This document shows positions 42,945-54,800 of a stretch of 64,000 nt of DNA, piece after piece. A program made the position numbers and the translations under genes. Numbering within the stretch: position 1 is the stretch's first letter; the number at the start of each line of letters is the position of its first letter. Source of the stretch: Telmatactis stephensoni (taxonomy: Eukaryota; Cnidaria; Anthozoa; Actiniaria; Isophelliidae); assembly GCA_029948255.1 (NCBI GenBank), contig JALIZF010001720.1, positions 77,001-141,000 on the forward strand, in the 5' to 3' direction. The notes below the pieces were generated by a model, which saw only the letters and a program-made list of their open reading frames with translations, was not told where the DNA came from and did not search any database.

Positions 42945-43185
42945 AAACGTACGAGACGGAACGTGCCGTACCGTGACCGTATCGTGCCGTGACCGTGACC
43001 GTGACCGTGCCAGTGCCGTGACCGTGCCAGCGTAAAGTCGTTTTCGTATGAGTGGGAAACTTAATTACCGTACCGTATCGTAACTGTACCAGTATCAGAG
43101 TTTCTATAAAAACATTTGAAATTCCTGCTGTAACCGTATCGTATCGTAACCGTATAGTGTTCCCACTCATACGAAAACCACTCTA
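42945..43185. repeat. CCGTGACCGTGC array between inverted ends
   Basis: About ten degenerate CCGT(G/A)ACCGTGC units in two blocks around a tcgtatgagtgggaa spacer, then inverted units. A short relative lies in paralog F at 51267-51413. Confidence 0.6.
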
Positions 43186-43312
43186 AACAAACATTCCGTG
43201 TCGTGACCGTGCCGTGGCATCACTGTACCACGCCTTGGTCAGTTTTTCACAATTACAGGAAATCAGTTGTATAACAAAACGTATTATTATGATTAGTTTT
43301 TAAAATAATATG

Positions 43313-44151
43313 TTACAGCGGTTATCGATAACACGTAGAGGTTCGTTACAAATCTCGTGCTTGCCTTTTGTATTTTGCCGGACATCAATCATCTGTATTT
43401 CTATGGCAACCAAGTTCTAGCTCCTCCCACTTATTTATTTCTCTAGAATTCAAAACTTTCGAGTTTCGATTCAAGTTTATAAAAGTTGTAGATTTTTCTT
43501 TTCTCGAAATAGAGAAATCATTTTTAAACTCTTTACAAAAAAGGAGAAGATTGCAATACCTCGAACTGTACGCGTAAAGCAAGCGATTGTATTGACAACC
43601 TAATGGATCAAATAAATCTAATTGAAATTCTTCAGTCGTTCGTTTAGCTACTGACTGCGAAGTCTCTTGGTTCTAGGTAATAGTGCCACGACGAAATTCA
43701 TGCATAGACAATTCGACAGAGTGAATAGACTTCATTATAACAATATTATAATGTTATAACATTATAACAATAAATAGATATGTTAGGACGCTAATAAGAT
43801 TAGCTGTTATCTAACAACAATATCCTGTTGGTTCCCAGCTAATGATACGTACGTATTTGGTAAAATTTTGTTGACTTTGTGAGTGCATTTGTCTCTGCAT
43901 GCCTCTGACGGAGACTACATTTCACTGTCCTTCAGTTTTTTTTTGAGCCATTTCTTCGGAAAAAGGAAAATATGCGATCTTTAACTGTGAGGGATTTGAA
44001 TTTTTCGAGCGAGGAATAAACACACTGAAGAACAACTTGACAAGAGGGCGGAGCTACAGCTTAGTTGACAGATGATTGATGTCCGGCAAAATACAAAAGT
44101 CAAGCTCGAGATTTTTAACGAACCTCTACGTGTTATCGATAACGGCTGTAA
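43313..44151. mobile_element. 0.84 kb element with about 85 bp TIRs
   Basis: ttacagcggttatcgataac at the left and gttatcgataacggctgtaa at the right; similarity continues through ACACGTAGAGGTTCGTTA and TTTTGCCGGACATCAATCAT. The internal frames are short and unrecognised. Confidence 0.7.
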
Positions 44152-44286
44152 GATATCAATTTAAGTGATTAAATACATCTGGTATTAAAATAGAGTGATT
44201 ACAGTGCTTGCAGTTCTATCAGTAGAGAAACTAGAATAAGAGGATCACACGGTTACATGCAAGGTCCACTCGACGACTAGATTTTC

Positions 44287-46229
44287 TTAGATCAAAACTG
44301 ATCCTTTAGGGCAATCAATGTACCCATAGGACGAACCAGAACAATGGCACTTTACGTAGCATCTTCTCCAAAACCACCAGCCGCGGCAATGTCGAGAGCA
44401 GGACCGTTCCTTACCCCAGACATAGGCCATGCTCCTCCCATTGAGTCCACCCACAGAGCACGTTGCCAGCTCAAAGAAGGCGGAACAGGCAGCCGATCGC
44501 TGGTTACGCCATGGGCACAACTCGCCAGACAGACAGAATCGCTTCGCACCGCCATAGCAGTAAACCTCCAAGGTGTCACCACTTGCACTGGCGCCGTAAT
44601 CATGCATGCAGTCGTCATGGATTCTTTGTATGAGCCCCTGTCCTGAACAAGGTATCTTGTTTGGCTGGAAAGGAGGTGGCACCTGAGCGAGCAATCCCCC
44701 GATATTTGATAGCTCTAAAGTAAGAAGCTTGATTGACCTGCTGTCATAAACACGTGCTTTCATATGAGCGGCCACAAGAGCTGCCCCAGCCCCGTTAAGA
44801 ACGCCAGGTTGTGGTAAAAGGTCCCGGATGAAGCGGCTTGCTTGCTTGTTGACTATACCCGGTACTTGACCTTCCAAGTCTTGGTAAAGTCCCTCAGCAA
44901 TACTCTCCAAAAAGCGATCGATGAAGAAACCAGTCAAGAATCCCGCAAATATTTTACCAATGTTAATTGAAACATCAATGCCACCGATATCAGATTTAAA
45001 GCCCGCCATATTGAATTTAGTCAATGCAAAGCTGTATTGAAGAGCACTTCCTTTTGGCTTTAACTTCAGTGTTATTTCTAGTGCAGGGGAGAAAGAGAGA
45101 CTCACACGGTCATCCTTGCGTACGTTAACGAAGCACCAAAACCAAACGCACGCTCTTGCGCGAAAATACACGTGCACACGTGATGCCACCACATCATCAC
45201 ATTGTTGGTTGAGGCTGAAATCGACCTTCAGCTTAACCTGATATCCATCTTTGTACACCGAGGTAATTGGCGGTATTATAGCTGTTAACTGAATGTCTGG
45301 GAGTGTGCTCAGCAAAACCTCCAAGCTCGATAGGCGGAACTCATATTTAATAATACCCCATTTAGACCCACTTTTTGAGAGGAGGTCTGGAACCTTGATG
45401 AAAGGACCACCTTTCCACAAATTCCTAAGGCTTTTCCCAAAGGCACCTCCAAGAATAGAGTCTGAATTCAAGCTTCGTCTGCGTCTTGCACCATGTTCCA
45501 CGTGCTTGTCAAGGAAAGCATAAGACTGGTTGTTCCTCTTGGTCCGGTGGTTCTCCTTGCTGTAGGAAGTGTTTGGAGGTAGTTCGGTGACCTCAAGAAA
45601 TAAGCCCTTCAGATGAATACTCGCATGTGTTGAATTTGTCCTGTTTACTGCTAGCTGTTGCTCTCCACCTGTGAAATCTCGAGCTCGGAGATGCTTTGTG
45701 TACAGCGCCATTGCTAGGCGAGCAGGATCAATAAGGTCATCTGTACCGTTAGTAAAGATGTTGCCATCTTCGTCTACAGCGAAGCTGAACGTGATGTCTG
45801 CCATAATGCATTCCTTCTCGGTGACGTTGTCTTGCATTATCATTGTACAGCCAATCTGTGTGAAGTCACAGAGCAACAGTGATTCATTGAGATGGACTTT
45901 ATCCTTGCACTGAAGGTGATAATCAATGGTCACTTTCCGTGGCCCCTCTGTGTTGTTACCAGTTACAACCATCCGACCAACGTGGAATCCAGCAAGGGAT
46001 ATGACATCAACTTCTTTTTTCTCATTTTCCTGGAATCTTCGAATTCACATCGGGCAATGTTGGAGAAGCGCGTGAAGCGCGTGGCAATGTTAGCCACATC
46101 ACTACAGTTGCCATGGCCGCTACGATGACCAAGGCGACTGGGATAATCATCCACTTTAGACAGGAACCGCTTGCCCTTCTGTTTTTCAGCAGAGGTTTCC
46201 TCCATACTCGATTATGACGGTGGTTAACA
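44287..46229 (-). CDS. Unknown type II membrane or secreted protein, Cys-rich C terminus
   Basis: A 561-codon frame (44287-45969 from its first Met, open upstream to about 46029) preceded, in another frame, by an exon starting at a TTTCAG acceptor (46229) that encodes a basic stretch and one helix, WMIIPVALVIVAAMATVVMW. Outside residues include many N-glycosylation sites (NNT, NES, NVT, NGT, NRT, NTS, NQS), a furin-like GARRRRSLN, a hydrophobic mid-region (around FAGFLTGFFIDRFLESIAEG) and about 20 Cys in the last 130 residues (CRGWWFWRRCYVKCHCSGSS). The upstream first exon was not found. I do not recognise the family. A lipid-binding TULIP-like fold is possible from the ...LEGQVPGIVNKQ... pattern but is only a guess. 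Confidence 0.65.
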
Positions 46230-47533
46230 CTGAAAGAAATTACAACGTACAATTGAAGTACACAGCTATTGAAAGCAAGTAAATAAACGTCGGAACGAGA
46301 CGATAAACCCCTGGAACCCAGGGTAACATGTTGACTGAGGAAGGAAAAAACAGTGAACCGAAAAAAAACCTTCGTATGGTAGAGAACAACAAATCAAACA
46401 AACTCAATTCACATATGATCTCGCATGCACCCGAGCTCGGACTCGGACCCGGACCACATGCTCAAGTGTGTTAAGGCCTGGATTTGACTTTGCTTGACCT
46501 TGGACCTATGATTGCAAGTTTCACGGGTAAGAAAAAGTATTTCCTCACGACACATTTACAGAGTTTGATGAGTTCGAAATCCTTAAAGTACTGCTTTAGT
46601 TTTTGTGATGATCACGTGATCAATGACGTCATAGCATTGGAAAATACTAATTCGTTAATCCGGTAGTGAATTTTCTAAAATGGAGAAATACAGGGCCGCA
46701 TATATAATATGCTGGTTAGATATCTTGTACTTTGCTGTCTGTTAAAAAGATATTAAGGGAAGAAGTTTGTCACGTGACCTATTTCAGCAAATATCGGCAA
46801 AATTCTCCTTAAATAAAAATGAACTTTCAAATGTCTCACCACACAATCAAAGAGCTTTGTATAAGTGTTAAATTAGATGCATAGTCTATTACACTGGGTG
46901 TCGAACTCGCTACCGGACATGCAAACGAATTTTAGTGTTATATTAATGACGTCACGAGTTCACTGTGATCACTTTCAGCTCCAAATTAACGTTAAGGTTA
47001 CTTGTCATAAGAATTTCTATTAATGTGCTAAGTTTCGTATTATTCTACCCTCGCCCCCTAAGCAATGTTGTCCACTAGTCAGATTAATCCTGCAGGGTGG
47101 GAGACTTTTCTCACCTCAACATTAAATAGGGGAGGGGAGAAATGACTGAATTAAACCATACTTAGTTGCCAGTGAGGACAAATCTAGCTAGTAAGATAGG
47201 TCATTTCCTTCCACAAATGTGTCATTCCAAATGGCGCCAACTGTAGCCTGAAAAACTGTTGAAAATTTATTGTGGCGAGAACGAGGATGCACATTCGTTA
47301 ACTCAGTGAACGCTATGCATGTCTCAATTCAAAATAGAGCTGATTTTAGGTTCATTTTAGGCTAATTCTATCTATTAATTAAGTCTATTGTAAGATTTGC
47401 AGTTCCATTTTGCATTTTGATGAAGAAAAATTGAAGAAAACACATGAAAGATTTTATATGGTTTAGAGCAAGAAAAAGTCAATCCATGAAGAAGAGTTTT
47501 GTCCAGGGTACCAAGAACTAAACTGAAACTTAC

Positions 47534-47626
47534 CTGAATTGCTTGGTTTTCAATACTGTTCTTTCCAACGTGGCGTGGGACTGATGGGCACTCAGGAACA
47601 GCTTTTGGCTTGTAGTGAAGAGTGAC
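47534..47626 (-). other. Exon-like unit, copy 1
   Basis: 93 bp (31 codons) open between a GCATCCAG acceptor and an ATTCAG|GTAAGT donor: VTLHYKPKAVPECPSVPR... ending SIENQAIQ. Copy 2 is 1.25 kb away. No gene around it could be assembled. Confidence 0.35.
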
Positions 47627-48778
47627 CTGGATGCAAAGGAATTTTGTCAAAGATCGGATTGTCAACAAAAAACTTGGCTAAGAGCAAAAGTCGGATATTT
47701 CCCGACTCAGTAGTAGTGATGACGCAGCACTAAAAGAATGTGCTAAGAGACACTTGGCACGTTCACGTGACTAGGTAAATTTTCAACAAATTTCTCAGAA
47801 ATATTAGCTATGAGTCTGAAAACATTTTATCCTTAAAGAAGAGAATATTTTTGTTAACTAGTTTCAAGCGATTATCAATTATAAACCTCTATTAACTCTG
47901 GTTAAAATGTTATCAAACCTAATTTGCAGTATATATGCGCATATATCTATTGCGCCCGCGATATGACCGGAATTTCTGGCGATGAAGCCCCCATTTCATC
48001 AGAATTCTCGGTATAACAACAAATTATATATCGCTTGCAAGCTGTTAAGGTGACTGACTACTTTGGAAAAAAATAATGAGAACTCGTTCAAACCCCAATT
48101 TTCTGGAGTTAAATTTAATGTTGATTTCAAAAATGAAAAGTAAAATTGGTGTCCAGTGCTCGTTTTCAAGAAAATCAGCGTTGAATGGATGCCTATTTAC
48201 GAGTTTTTGAGCCAAAAAACACGCCACCTGAAGTAATTAGAAAAATAATTACAATTCCCAAAATAATAGCTGAGCCGGGCATCGATAATTTGTTTGATAT
48301 TTTGAATTAAAGCCATAGGACCGTTTACTAGCTCGGCGAGATATAAGTACAAAGTAATTTATTATCTTTAAAAACTTTTAAAAATGTCCAGCAAAACTGT
48401 GTCAGGGATTTGTATTTTTTAGACACGTTCTGTTTTTATGACGAATTTTGTCAAACTTTTTGAGAAAAAACAGGCATTTTCAACTTTAACCGAGTATAAA
48501 ATCCGCAAAACGCAACATATCAAAAAGCGATATATAATGTCTGAGAATGGATATATAATTTTTTTCTTAGAATTGATATATAATTTGTTAACCGTGAATT
48601 CTGACGAATGCGAGAATATATACGTCTATTTTCTTTTACGTTTTACAACTTCCATTTTGTCGTTTTAATAAAGAAAAATTGTTCATGTGAGAGATTCTAT
48701 AAGGTCTAAAGCAGAAAAAAGTCAATCCATGCAGTAAGAGTTTTGTCCAGGGTACCAAGAACTAAACTGGAAACTTAC

Positions 48779-48877
48779 CTGGATTGCTGGATTTTTCAAT
48801 ACTGTACTTTCCAACTTTCCGCGGGACTCAGTGAGCATCCAGTCGGCAACAGAGTTTGGCTTGTAGTGAAGAGTGAT
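48779..48877 (-). other. Exon-like unit, copy 2
   Basis: 99 bp (33 codons) open: ITLHYKPNSVADWMLTESRG... ending VLKNPAIQ, with the same splice sites as copy 1. The flanks are similar too (47395-47900 against 48650-49140). Confidence 0.35.
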
Positions 48878-51191
48878 CTGGATGTAAAGGGTTTTTGTCA
48901 AAGTTTTCCAACAAAAGACCTAGCCAAAAGTCAAAAGCGAGGTATTTCCCAACTGATCCGGATGACGTAGCACTCAAAGAATGTGTTAATAGAGGCTTGG
49001 CACGATCATTTTCAACGAAATTTTCAACAAATTTATAAGAATATAATTAGATATGAGTCGGAAAAATCTATCTTTAAAGAAAATGTTTTTCATTATTGAA
49101 TATTTTTAAACGATTATCAGTGTTATCGAAACTAATTTGCAGTAAATGTGTGTTCTAATTATATTCTTTTATAGCTAGTGCTGCGGGAAAACCCCTGGCT
49201 CCCGAAATGAAAGGTGGATACCGTTATCCGTTGCACATATCCTTATCCATTGGATAAAAGTTTATTAGCAAAACACCATCAATCATTTTATCCACTAAAG
49301 AAGGATTATTTGAAGGATTGCGCTAGCCAGCCTTCGTGGAACCGGTGCCATGCAGATCCGGTTTTATTCTGTAACCATAGCGATTTAGTTCCTCTTCTTC
49401 ATTTTCCCTTTGTGTTGCAACATACAAATCATTCTCTGGAGATATTAAAATGCCATATTGACCTCGACTTATACTTTTTTAATGCTTTTTTATACTTTTT
49501 TTCATTAAAATGAAACGAACGTGGTTAGAAATCGAAACTGAGGTGGAAGTCGGTTGATCTGTTAGCAGCTTTGTATTTCAACTGAGGGAACTTTCCCTGC
49601 GTATTAAAGTATTAGACCAAACAATAAGATTTGTAATTTGAATGCATGCATGATTAATATATACAATATGAACTGCGTAACAACTTAGACAGGAACTACT
49701 TACGAAACTAGTTAATGAAAGCAAGGAGTCGCTTTTTCATTTTTAACCACTCGGAAGCAACTGAATTCATGTCTGCCAAATATTATTGCACTGAATCGGA
49801 CGGTTAGGTCAATCCACTACATAATGCATAATCTTGGTGTAATTAATGTGAACAACTTTTCCAAATAATAAACAGAAACAGCAACATACAACCCAACTGT
49901 TCAGGCTCTCTACTTTTAGAGAATCTTATTATTATTACTATAAAAACTTATTATTACTGTAGAATCCTATTTATGTAGTTTTCCTTTGGCCCATTCCTTA
50001 CGCTATATCATAGGGTTTTCCAATGTAATTTACTGGCCGATATGGCACTGATAATACCAGATGCTAATTAGTATATAGTGCAATATATCGTAAAACTTAC
50101 ACTTCGTATATCAGAAGTGTTAGGGTTATATACGTTCACTTAGTAGCTACAATATTGTGACATACATGAAGGCTGGTACTACTCGTATGGTCCAAATTGG
50201 CCCTTAAGCCAGTGATAAGCCAGTGAATCGGAAGTTAGCCTATTATATGTACATAAAGGTTCGGCCTTTGTTTGATGGCTTGAAAGTGAAAGTAGTTGAC
50301 CAGCAAAATCAAGTCTTCTCCTAGTTTTAAGATACTTTTCATGCACTTGATGAACATCCGATGTATTAAAATTATGGGTATATATAAAACAATTAAGAGT
50401 TTCAATTTAAAATATATATGCTAGAAATTGTAGAGTGCATCCTTCTATCGTTTTGATCTCTAGAGAGACGGCGTTATTTTTCCGTCTCAAATCAAAATCA
50501 GCGTTGGTGATTGGTTCAAAGATTAATTGTGGACGGAGTAGTGGCTTTCTTGGACATCACAAACTGAACCTACCGGAAATTAGTTCTAGATTGAGTAGCA
50601 AATATGAAACAACTTTTTGAATAACTAGTTATAATATCCGAGAATAAAATGAAAACAAAAACATATTTTCAATGCAATGGTACAGGAGCTGAGCTATCTT
50701 GTATTATAGCAAATGCGATGAAAATTCCACGTTTGTAATATGCTTAGGAGAATCGTCTTGTTCTTGCTATGCAACGCTGAAAGAAATGAAAAGAAAACCA
50801 TACTAAGTGACACTTTAACCTGTTAATAAGTACCAGTCAAAGCTAAGATTAAAGCCCAATTTGCATGACAGCCAATTATTGGCACGGTACTTCTAAATCT
50901 TTTGGGTACGGCACACAATTCAGGCCAACAAATTGCCACGATGATGATAAACCTTTTTTGAGTTTTTTCATACCGCTGTAAAATTAGACAACAGACTCAC
51001 TGGTGCAGGGTTAGCCTCGAGTCAAGGTACATTATATTCGAAAAAAACAAGAAAAGCAAAACATTTTGACTAAGAACAATTCAGAAATCGATTTTAATCC
51101 CATGGGTCTTTCTCGAGAAGGAGGCTACACCTGTATAAATGCGCCTTTTGTCAGTAAGCTCAGCGGACTCTATCAAGTGGAAACTGGACTA

Positions 51192-51840
51192 TTACGGGTG
51201 CTGTGCCAAGAATGATAAAACCGCGTGTCCAGATTTACTAGTGCCGTGAATTAAAAAGACTCTACTAGAGTAGGTTTGGTATGACTGTGAAAACGATACC
51301 GCACGGTCACGGCACGTTCCGGTAGGAATTTCGAATGTTTTTATAGACACCACAGCACTGAAACGGTCACGGCACGGCGCGGACCGTTTCACACTCATAC
51401 GAAATCTACTCTGTTCTCCTACGCAGCTGTGTTTAGTCTCGTCACGCAATTTGCAACGCTCCATCGAAGGAGTGTTGCGTGATGTGACATTCATTTTTAA
51501 TTCAATATACCCATACTTATCGTATAAAAGATTGCTTTCGTAGAAATCTTTGCCAGGCGGTTTGCTATCAATTGTGTGGTACATATGGTCGTCATCCACT
51601 GGTTCAGAATCAGGTCCCTCTAGTATCTGGTAAACAGGTCCATCACATTCTAGAGAATCAGTTTTGATTGGCTGAGATGACCTATTTAGCTGCAGCTCAT
51701 ATTGTTCTCGGACGTCGTGTGTGCGTAAGGTGTCACGACTCAATCTGTTGTAACCTTGGTCCTTTTCGTCATCTGTCTGACCAACTGTGGTGCTAACTGT
51801 GGCTGTGCTGTTGAAATGGGTCATTTGAATTTTTCCTGAT
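51192..51840 (-). CDS. Paralog F exon 8: tyrosine tail with long read-through
   Basis: Core to about 51517: DDEKDQGYNRLSRD, EQYELQLNRSS, GPVYQILEGP, DHMYHTID, NLLYDKYGYIEL. The frame then stays open through inverted-repeat DNA (51267-51480) to TAA at 51192, about 108 further codons with no family similarity. The true end may be a splice at a GTATGG near 51514. Confidence 0.65.
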
Positions 51841-54800
51841 CTAATAAACGGACAATAAACATTACAAAAGCTATATCTGATGAATATGACGAAGATCTCT
51901 AAAAGGAGGTCAATCAAGTCAATATTGACGATCATCACATTACCCTTCCCCAAAAAAGGGCTGGAAACTAGATCAGTTTTTCGGCCGCAAGGGCATGTGG
52001 GATTGTTACTGGGGATGAGACAATTAATGGCTTGGACGTACACTCGATGTAACATTTTGCTGCAACATTGCGCGCAACACAGCAGCAGCGTGTGTCCACC
52101 CCTGCATTGTGCGTGGAATGTTGCAGAGAAAGTTGCAGAAATAGAACTCAATCTCACACAACGTTACTTGCAACTGTAACAGCCGCTGGAGGACACACGT
52201 TGCACGCCACGTTGCATGGTAGACACATGGTGTACTTTGTGTTGCACACAGTGTTGCAGGAAAAGTTGCAAGAAAAGTTGCATAGTGTGTACCGGCCTGA
52301 AGAATGCCTAAAACAGCTTCGATCTAAACGCAAATTATCCAGTGTTTCTTCTTGTTAAAGTTGATATTCATGCTGGAACTAAACTCCTGAAACTGATTAA
52401 CGGTTGACTATTTGCTCTGTCTCCGCAATGATGGTTGACGGATATGAGAGGCGCATAAAGGAAAATTATGATTACGATGGTGTCAATGACCACTACAACG
52501 ATGATGATGATGATGATGATGTTGACCGAGCCTTATGTCGTGATAAGTTTGCCTTACGTTTTTCCGTAAGTTGGATTCTCTGCTATCTGGTCATCGTCAA
52601 TGTCACTGGCCCTAAAAGTGAAAGACAAATCCTTGATTATCTTGGAGATCAAGAGTATCTTCTAATCTTATAGTCCGCCATCAAAGATTATGAAATACCT
52701 TAAGTTATTTATTGGAAACTTTCTGGTCTTTGATCTGTCGAAACAAATTTATTGATATCAATGTCAATAGTTGTCCACTAAATGTGTGAGAAAGAATAGT
52801 GGACAAGTTCTCTCCCCTTTCTCTTTTTTTCTTTCCTTTCTCCACAGTTATCAAATAGGAGGAAAAATGCAGAAAGGGAAACGCGGAAAGGAAATACGGA
52901 TAACTATTTCTTTGGTCTTTTTACATAGGGATAGGATAACCCTCCTAGTAGGGTAAACCTGTTAGAAGGGACAAACGATAGTCCTTCTAGGAGGGTTACT
53001 CTACCTTGAGCGTTTCAGTACATGGCTTATGTAAACAAAACGTTGTCCCTTCTAGGAGGGTTACCCTAGCAAGCTGATAGGGTAACCCTACCCCTAGGTA
53101 ATCCTACCCCTAGGATAACCCCAGCTGTCATGTCAATACATCTAAAGAAATGTATGACAGAAGGGTAACCCTTCAAAGCTCACAAGAATCTTCATAGAAG
53201 GAGGTGGGCTCAACTTGGAAGAAGAAGAAGACCCTTCTGGGAGGATTACCGTCCTTAGGAGGGTTATCCTTGCTCGCATGTAAACAGGGCCTTATTTGGT
53301 CTCTCCACCCTTCCCTCCCATCCCCTCCTCTACTTTCCCTTTCCTCTCCTGAACATCCCCTCATGCTACTCACCTGCAACGATAAACAATACCTATTGTA
53401 ACAACCACAACAACTACGAAACAGACCAGCGGTATCACTATGAGTATAGTAATTCCAAATCCCTCGCAGTTGTCTTTCAAGGAGTTTTGGGAGGAATTTT
53501 TGGACTTGAATTCAGTTGTGGTTGACTGGCGTATTTCAGTTGGGGTATGAGTAGTCGTTGGGTTCCCTGTAGTGGGTTCTACAAGAAAGAAGATTTTCAA
53601 TAAGCGTTATAAGAACTGGCTGATCGTGGATAAATAAGCTAAACCGGCTCGGCATACAACTAGCGGTCATGTTGCGAGGACATGAAGTGGGAATCCCGTG
53701 CATTACACAGGCGATGTGTTTCAAGATAAGATTCTAAAATACGAATTTTTTTCTTATCGTGACACTTTAACTTGTTGGTTTTTAGTTGTAGCGGGGACAG
53801 GTCTCACGAACAGTGCCGGTACAATTCATCATTTAGGTCAAATTGTCCACGCTTCATTTCAAAATTAAATCAGTTCAATAATTTTATGGACTCGTCCAAA
53901 GGACAGATTGTTGTTACAACGTGTAATACACACAAGTCAGAGGAAATGTCGATGCAACACCTCGTGTCCCTAGGGGACGTGTCCGAGCTGAATCTGATCA
54001 AGATTCCCCAGATTCTGGCTAGTCGCTAAAGGTAAAGCCAGCACTATATTTAGCGTCGGCAAGCTAATCTCCCGGGAATTAAGCCCATGTTGTGCTCTTT
54101 ACCCCTCCCTCCATCAATGCTCCGATTTAAGGGTATGTAAAGCCGCCTAAAGCTGCATAGAATAGAAAGAAGTCGAAACATCCAGTGTGAGGTCACAGCT
54201 GGAAATCGAATTCGGACCTCTCGCTTGATAATCAGAATAATAACACTTTATTTATTGAGGATATGACAGTGATCAGAAAATTGAACTCGCACCAAGCAAC
54301 TGAGCTACAGTTGCTCCTTGTATTTTTGTGTTTTTACTTATACAAAAATCAAGTTGCTTATGGAAAATCCAATTCTAACCTTTCAGAATCTCCGTAATTA
54401 GTAATTTCATTTGAATATCGAATGACGCCGAAAAGAAACTGGATCCGGAGAAATAAAAAGATAGTAAAAAATATTTCTTTGAGGATAAACATCTTACCTT
54501 CAGTCAAGAATGATGTGATACTCGGCGTGAAATCCCTGAACTGCTTGCTAGCCTGATTGGAACGAAACACGAACACCAAATCACTTGTTGAAATAACCTT
54601 AAACGACTCCAGACTACCACGGTAAGCCTTCACTAGTTCCAAACTATCATTTGTTGATCTGTAATACTCCAGTACGTCAGCGTCGTTACCATTCTCAACG
54701 GCGAGTGAAAAACTTGTAAAGTTCACGTGAATGGTGTGATTGGCGGGAACCTGAATTTTCAACGAGCAAAGCTGTCCATCCGGGTACTTATCAGGAAAGC

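Larger units (their letters stand above)
34010..44286. other. D to unknown-gene interval: nested transposon cluster
   Basis: Apart from the E relic and the transposon gene, no host gene is seen in these 10 kb. Inverted-repeat elements cover a large share of it. Confidence 0.55.
46230..51191. other. Unknown gene to paralog F interval
   Basis: Contains the duplicated 0.5 kb segment, a MITE-like relic at 50016-50245 and AT-rich sequence. No further gene supported; the missing first exon of the unknown protein may lie here. Confidence 0.45.

Noticed and set aside
51880..52358. Overlapping plus-strand frames of 96-99 codons
   Set aside because: They are antisense to a MITE-like element and the F tail intron; composition follows the GTTGCA repeat.
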